The notes beneath the pieces were generated by a model that was given only the letters and a program-made list of their open reading frames with translations, was not told the DNA's origin and did no database searches. Source: Acholeplasmataceae bacterium (GTDB taxonomy: Bacteria; Bacillota; Negativicutes; Acidaminococcales; Acidaminococcaceae). Taken from it: a DNA stretch of 54,115 nucleotides. Numbering within the stretch: the stretch's first letter is position 1; the number at the start of each line of letters is the position of its first letter. The DNA lies in contig JAAYVM010000082.1 of the NCBI GenBank assembly GCA_012517145.1, positions 1 through 54,115 of the forward strand, read 5' to 3'. Below are positions 51,666 to 54,115 of this stretch, piece by piece. Made by a program: the position numbers and the translations under genes.

Positions 51666-52502
51666 TTAGTATAGTTTTTCCAGTACTTCATCATCTATTT
51701 TGAAAGTATGTTCAGGAGCTGGGAAACTGCGGTCACGGACGTCGTTAATGTATTCGGAAACGGCACCGACGATTTCCTTGTGCAGGTTGCGGTATTTCTT
51801 TGCAAATTTCGGTGTGAAACCATTGCTGAAGCCCAAGAGGTCGTTGCAGACCAGTACCTGGCCGCCACAACCGTTGCCGGCACCGATGCCGATGGTCGGG
51901 ATGGAAATCATTTCGCTGACTTTGGCCGCCAGTGCTGCCGGCACGCATTCCAGGACGATACTGAAAGCACCTGCTGCTTCGAGGGCTTTGGCATCATCCA
52001 CAAGTTTCTGTGCAGCTGCCACATCCTTGCCCTGAACCTTGAAGCCGCCAAATTGATTGACAGACTGCGGCGTAAGACCGATATGGCCCATGACCGGAAT
52101 ACCGGCCGTAACCATTTTTTTGACCAGCGGGCAAACTTCGCTGCCGCCTTCGAGTTTAATAGCCGTGCAGCCGCCTTCCTTCAGGAAACGTCCAGCATTC
52201 AGCAGGCCTTCCGCTTCGCTGGCCTGATAGCTCATGAACGGCATATCGCCGACGACAAGGGCGTATTTAGTGCCACGGACGACAGCCTGCGTATGATGAA
52301 TCATCGCATCCATCGTTACGGGAATAGTTGAACTGTAACCAAGCATTACGTTACCAACAGAGTCTCCGACCAGGATCATATCGATGCCTGCCTCATCCAC
52401 GTTACGCGCCATGGCGTAATCATAAGCCGTAATCATGGTGATTGGTTTGCCTTCCTCTTTCATTTGCCTGATCGTGCTGGTCGTAATCGGTTTTCTCTCC
52501 AT
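51666..52502 (-). CDS. panB: 3-methyl-2-oxobutanoate hydroxymethyltransferase
   Basis: A 278-residue TIM-barrel enzyme transferring a hydroxymethyl group from 5,10-methylene-tetrahydrofolate to alpha-ketoisovalerate, giving ketopantoate. Marks: ITAYDYAMAR, VGDSVGNVMLGY (metal-binding aspartate), IKLEGG, GHIGLTPQS and IGIGAGNGCGGQVLV. Second gene of the operon, 40 bp after the DUF2520 gene, with GGGAGG upstream. Confidence 0.96.
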   Translation of the reverse strand: MERKPITTSTIRQMKEEGKPITMITAYDYAMARNVDEAGIDMILVGDSVGNVMLGYSSTIPVTMDAMIHHTQAVVRGTKYALVVGDMPFMSYQASEAEGLLNAGRFLKEGGCTAIKLEGGSEVCPLVKKMVTAGIPVMGHIGLTPQSVNQFGGFKVQGKDVAAAQKLVDDAKALEAAGAFSIVLECVPAALAAKVSEMISIPTIGIGAGNGCGGQVLVCNDLLGFSNGFTPKFAKKYRNLHKEIVGAVSEYINDVRDRSFPAPEHTFKIDDEVLEKLY

Positions 52503-52542
52503 TTGCTATGAACCTCCCAATACTATTTTTTGCTTAAACGTT

Positions 52543-53406
52543 CTATTGCAGGGCACTTGCAAGCGCCTCAGCCTGTCCGGCATCAATGGTACCGTTGGCT
52601 TCAGCCAGACAAATTGTCTCTCTGCCAAGCGCTTTGTAAACTTCTGCGATTTTCGGGGGTAAGACCGCCAGATGTGCCTTGACCGTATTGATGTCACCGC
52701 GGGCAATGGGCCCAGTCAAAGCTTCACGCGCTAATTTGCTCTGATGCAGGTTGCGGGCTGTGCCGTCAAAGAGTGCCAATAGCGCTGACAAGCCGGCTTC
52801 CGGTGTCGGTGTCCATTTGCTCATCAGTTCCTGCGCTACCGCCATCGCTGCTACCACATAGTTGGAAGCAAAACAGGCTGCCGCATGGTAAGCCTTGCGT
52901 TCTGCGGCCGGCACAAGGAAGACCTGTGCTCCGAGCAATTCCGCAATTGCCTGCCCTATCTGCTGTGCGTTGGGCATACCATCTACTGCCATATAAATAC
53001 CCTGAAAAGAAACATCTGCGGAAGCAAAGCTCTGCAAAGGATGCAGGCTGCCGATCTCCGCACCTAATCCTGCCAGCGGCTGCAGTTCATCCAAACCCAA
53101 AGATCCGCTGCAATGGAAAAATGTTTTGCCTTGCAGTGACTGCGCTTCGCCTTTATTGCGGAAAACCTCCGCCAGTTCACCGGCAATCTCCCCTACCAAT
53201 CTGTCAGGTACAGTCAGAAACAGCACGTCACAAATAGCTGCCAGCTCTTCATTAGCTGCAAAACCCTTTACGTGGAAATTGTCTGCCGCCGCCAGCGTAT
53301 TAGCCTCTGTACCTGCTGTCAGGCCAACAACATCTACACCAGCTTGCTGCAGGCTTTTGCATAAGGCTCCTCCGACTTTGCCTGCGCCGATAATACCTAT
53401 CTTCAT
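52543..53406 (-). CDS. Rossmann-fold / DUF2520 protein, candidate ketopantoate reductase
   Basis: A 287-residue NAD(P)-dependent protein. The N-terminal Rossmann motif is KIGIIGAGKVGGALC; VLFLTVPDRLVGEIA follows, and the C-terminal DUF2520 domain is helical (FASNYVVAAMAVAQEL). It leads the operon panB-panC-panD, which lacks a classical panE. Position suggests it reduces ketopantoate to pantoate; a non-PanE enzyme of this role (PanG) is known from Francisella, but whether this is the same family I cannot verify. The ATG at 53406 has GGGAGG 6 bases upstream. Confidence 0.8.
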   Translation of the reverse strand: MKIGIIGAGKVGGALCKSLQQAGVDVVGLTAGTEANTLAAADNFHVKGFAANEELAAICDVLFLTVPDRLVGEIAGELAEVFRNKGEAQSLQGKTFFHCSGSLGLDELQPLAGLGAEIGSLHPLQSFASADVSFQGIYMAVDGMPNAQQIGQAIAELLGAQVFLVPAAERKAYHAAACFASNYVVAAMAVAQELMSKWTPTPEAGLSALLALFDGTARNLHQSKLAREALTGPIARGDINTVKAHLAVLPPKIAEVYKALGRETICLAEANGTIDAGQAEALASALQ

Positions 53407-53432
53407 CAAGCACCTCCCTCATCGCCGGACAC

Positions 53433-53600
53433 AAAAAAACGCACCCCAGCCGGAGTGCGTAGTTAAACAAAATGTTATTGTGTCTACGTCCCGGTCTTAA
53501 AGATCCAAGCGATATTGACATATTTTTCTTTTGCTGATCAGTTTTCCGTGTTGCGGTGAAGCGCCGAAGCTACCTCCCGCCGGTACTTACTAACCAACGC
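53433..53600 (-). promoter_or_regulatory. Structured leader with terminator/antiterminator before the pantothenate operon
   Basis: Leader RNA from about 53600 leftward. It ends in a terminator (ACGCACTCC with GGGGTGCGT, 53439-53460, then seven T). An exclusive pairing exists: CGTAG (53488-53484) with CTACG (53462-53458) and CCGG (53494-53491) with CCGG (53453-53450), which would break the terminator. The 5' part has a UUCG-capped hairpin around 53551-53581. This is the form of a riboswitch or attenuator; I cannot match it to a known class. Confidence 0.6.
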
Positions 53601-53606
53601 AGGTAA

Positions 53607-53635
53607 ATGATACCATACTAATTTTCGGATTGCAA
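53607..53635 (-). promoter_or_regulatory. Promoter of the pantothenate operon
   Basis: Complement strand TTGCAA (53630-53635), 17-base spacer, TATCAT (53607-53612); start of transcription expected near 53600. Confidence 0.6.
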
Positions 53636-53704
53636 GAAAAAAGTTAATAATGAAAAATACTATTATTTACAGGTAATGTATTATAAAAAAGTAAAGTTTG
53701 TTAC

Positions 53705-53815
53705 ATTTGGCAAGGGGTAAAGACGCGATGGGATTGCTGCACATCAGCAACCGACTGCTTGCAGGCGAATTGTTGCGTGTGAGCAGTGCGAGGAGCCCTT
53801 CACCCCTTGTCAAAT
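53705..53815. ncRNA. Three-way-junction element, candidate structured RNA
   Basis: An 18-bp outer stem (53705-53722 with 53798-53815, one mismatch and one wobble) encloses hairpin A (53731-53739 with 53745-53752, 8 bp, one bulged A) and hairpin B (ACTGCT 53754-53759 with AGCAGT 53782-53787). It lies 100 bp upstream of the tautomerase gene and 70 bp behind the pantothenate promoter. Either strand could be the RNA. A small mobile element is the alternative. Confidence 0.4.
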
Positions 53816-53916
53816 CTTGTATACTCCGACATTTTAAATTCAAATAGGTTTTTCCTTGTAGTATTACGCACTGCCAGATATAATGAAGAAAATATGATAT
53901 GGTGAGGTGTTTAGCT

Positions 53917-54115
53917 ATGCCCTTTGTCAACATCAAAATAACCAAAGAAGGCGATGTCACCCCTGAAAAGAAAGCCGCACTCATTAAGGGAGCTACCCAG
54001 CTACTCGTCGATGTGCTCGGCAAAAATCCTGCCACTACAGTCGTCATCATCGAAGAAGTCGAGACAGACAACTGGGGCATCGGCGGAGAAAGCGTTACCG
54101 CCCGTCGTAAGGCAA
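53917..54115 (+). CDS. 4-oxalocrotonate tautomerase family protein, cut by window edge
   Basis: The first 66 codons of a tautomerase. The mature N-terminus would be Pro-1 (MPFVNIKITKEG), the catalytic base of the family, followed by the typical helix KKAALIKGATQLLVDVLGK and a strand TTVVIIEEV. Such enzymes interconvert keto and enol forms of small acids. GGTGAGG lies 9 bases before the ATG. The 3' end lies outside the window. Confidence 0.85.
   Translation, partial: MPFVNIKITKEGDVTPEKKAALIKGATQLLVDVLGKNPATTVVIIEEVETDNWGIGGESVTARRKA

Noticed and set aside
1-54115. CRISPR arrays, tRNA or rRNA genes
   Set aside because: No regularly spaced repeats, cloverleaf-type sequences or rRNA-like stretches were noticed on reading both strands; a tRNA scan would be needed to be certain.

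Overview
The window looks like a chromosomal stretch from an anaerobic, diderm-type Firmicute, most probably of the class Negativicutes. This is inference: Firmicute-like ribosome binding sites (GGAGG, 6-8 bases upstream) and -35/-10 boxes; anaerobic flavin and iron-sulfur chemistry; a decayed fragment that reads like a TolC-type outer-membrane efflux protein; and DAACS and GltS family dicarboxylate/amino-acid carriers. No rRNA, tRNA or CRISPR array was seen. Base composition is mosaic: 38.6-53.4 kb is visibly richer in G+C, whereas 17.9-36.8 kb is A+T-rich and reads as accessory DNA.

Region 1 (1-17.8 kb) holds short mixed units: a cut-off DUF1848 gene; an auto-inhibited Fic protein; two small secreted proteins; a MarR-acetyltransferase fusion with a clear operator/promoter; a LysR regulator divergent from a threonine aldolase plus DAACS carrier operon; a GltS carrier; a methyltransferase; DinD; a TIGR02391 protein; and several acetyltransferases and detoxification-type enzymes (glyoxalase fold, DJ-1/PfpI, metallo-beta-lactamase fold, prolyl-tRNA editing, Vat-type acetyltransferase).

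Region 2 (17.9-38.6 kb) is an accessory/defence region. It has an HD phosphohydrolase, a set of tiny genes, a LUD protein, and a seven-gene leftward island: KAP NTPase, PLD-like/SNF2-type helicase, DUF4391, DUF4145 with zinc ribbon, type III Mod methyltransferase, type III Res helicase-nuclease, and DUF262/HNH. The middle five genes are packed with overlaps or gaps of under 20 bp, so this is more than a plain two-gene type III restriction-modification system. A YegP-like DUF1508 gene, a small partner gene and a RhuM protein follow.

Region 3 (38.6-47.6 kb) is one leftward operon in the order hdrB, hdrC, hdrA, flxD, flxC, flxB, flxA, then an Fe-S subunit and a fumarate reductase/succinate dehydrogenase-type flavoprotein. 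It looks like an NADH-linked, flavin-based electron-bifurcating HdrABC-FlxABCD module joined to a soluble fumarate-reductase pair with no membrane anchor. The flxB frame is interrupted by an in-frame TAA at codon 28. A terminator-like branched hairpin lies between the likely promoter region and hdrB.

Region 4 (47.9-54.1 kb) has a pyrimidine-dimer glycosylase-family gene, ftsH, and a pantothenate operon (DUF2520 Rossmann protein, panB, panC, panD). The operon is preceded by a good promoter and a leader with a terminator and a competing antiterminator pairing. Upstream lies a 111-bp element that folds as a three-way junction, then the start of a 4-oxalocrotonate tautomerase family gene cut by the right edge.
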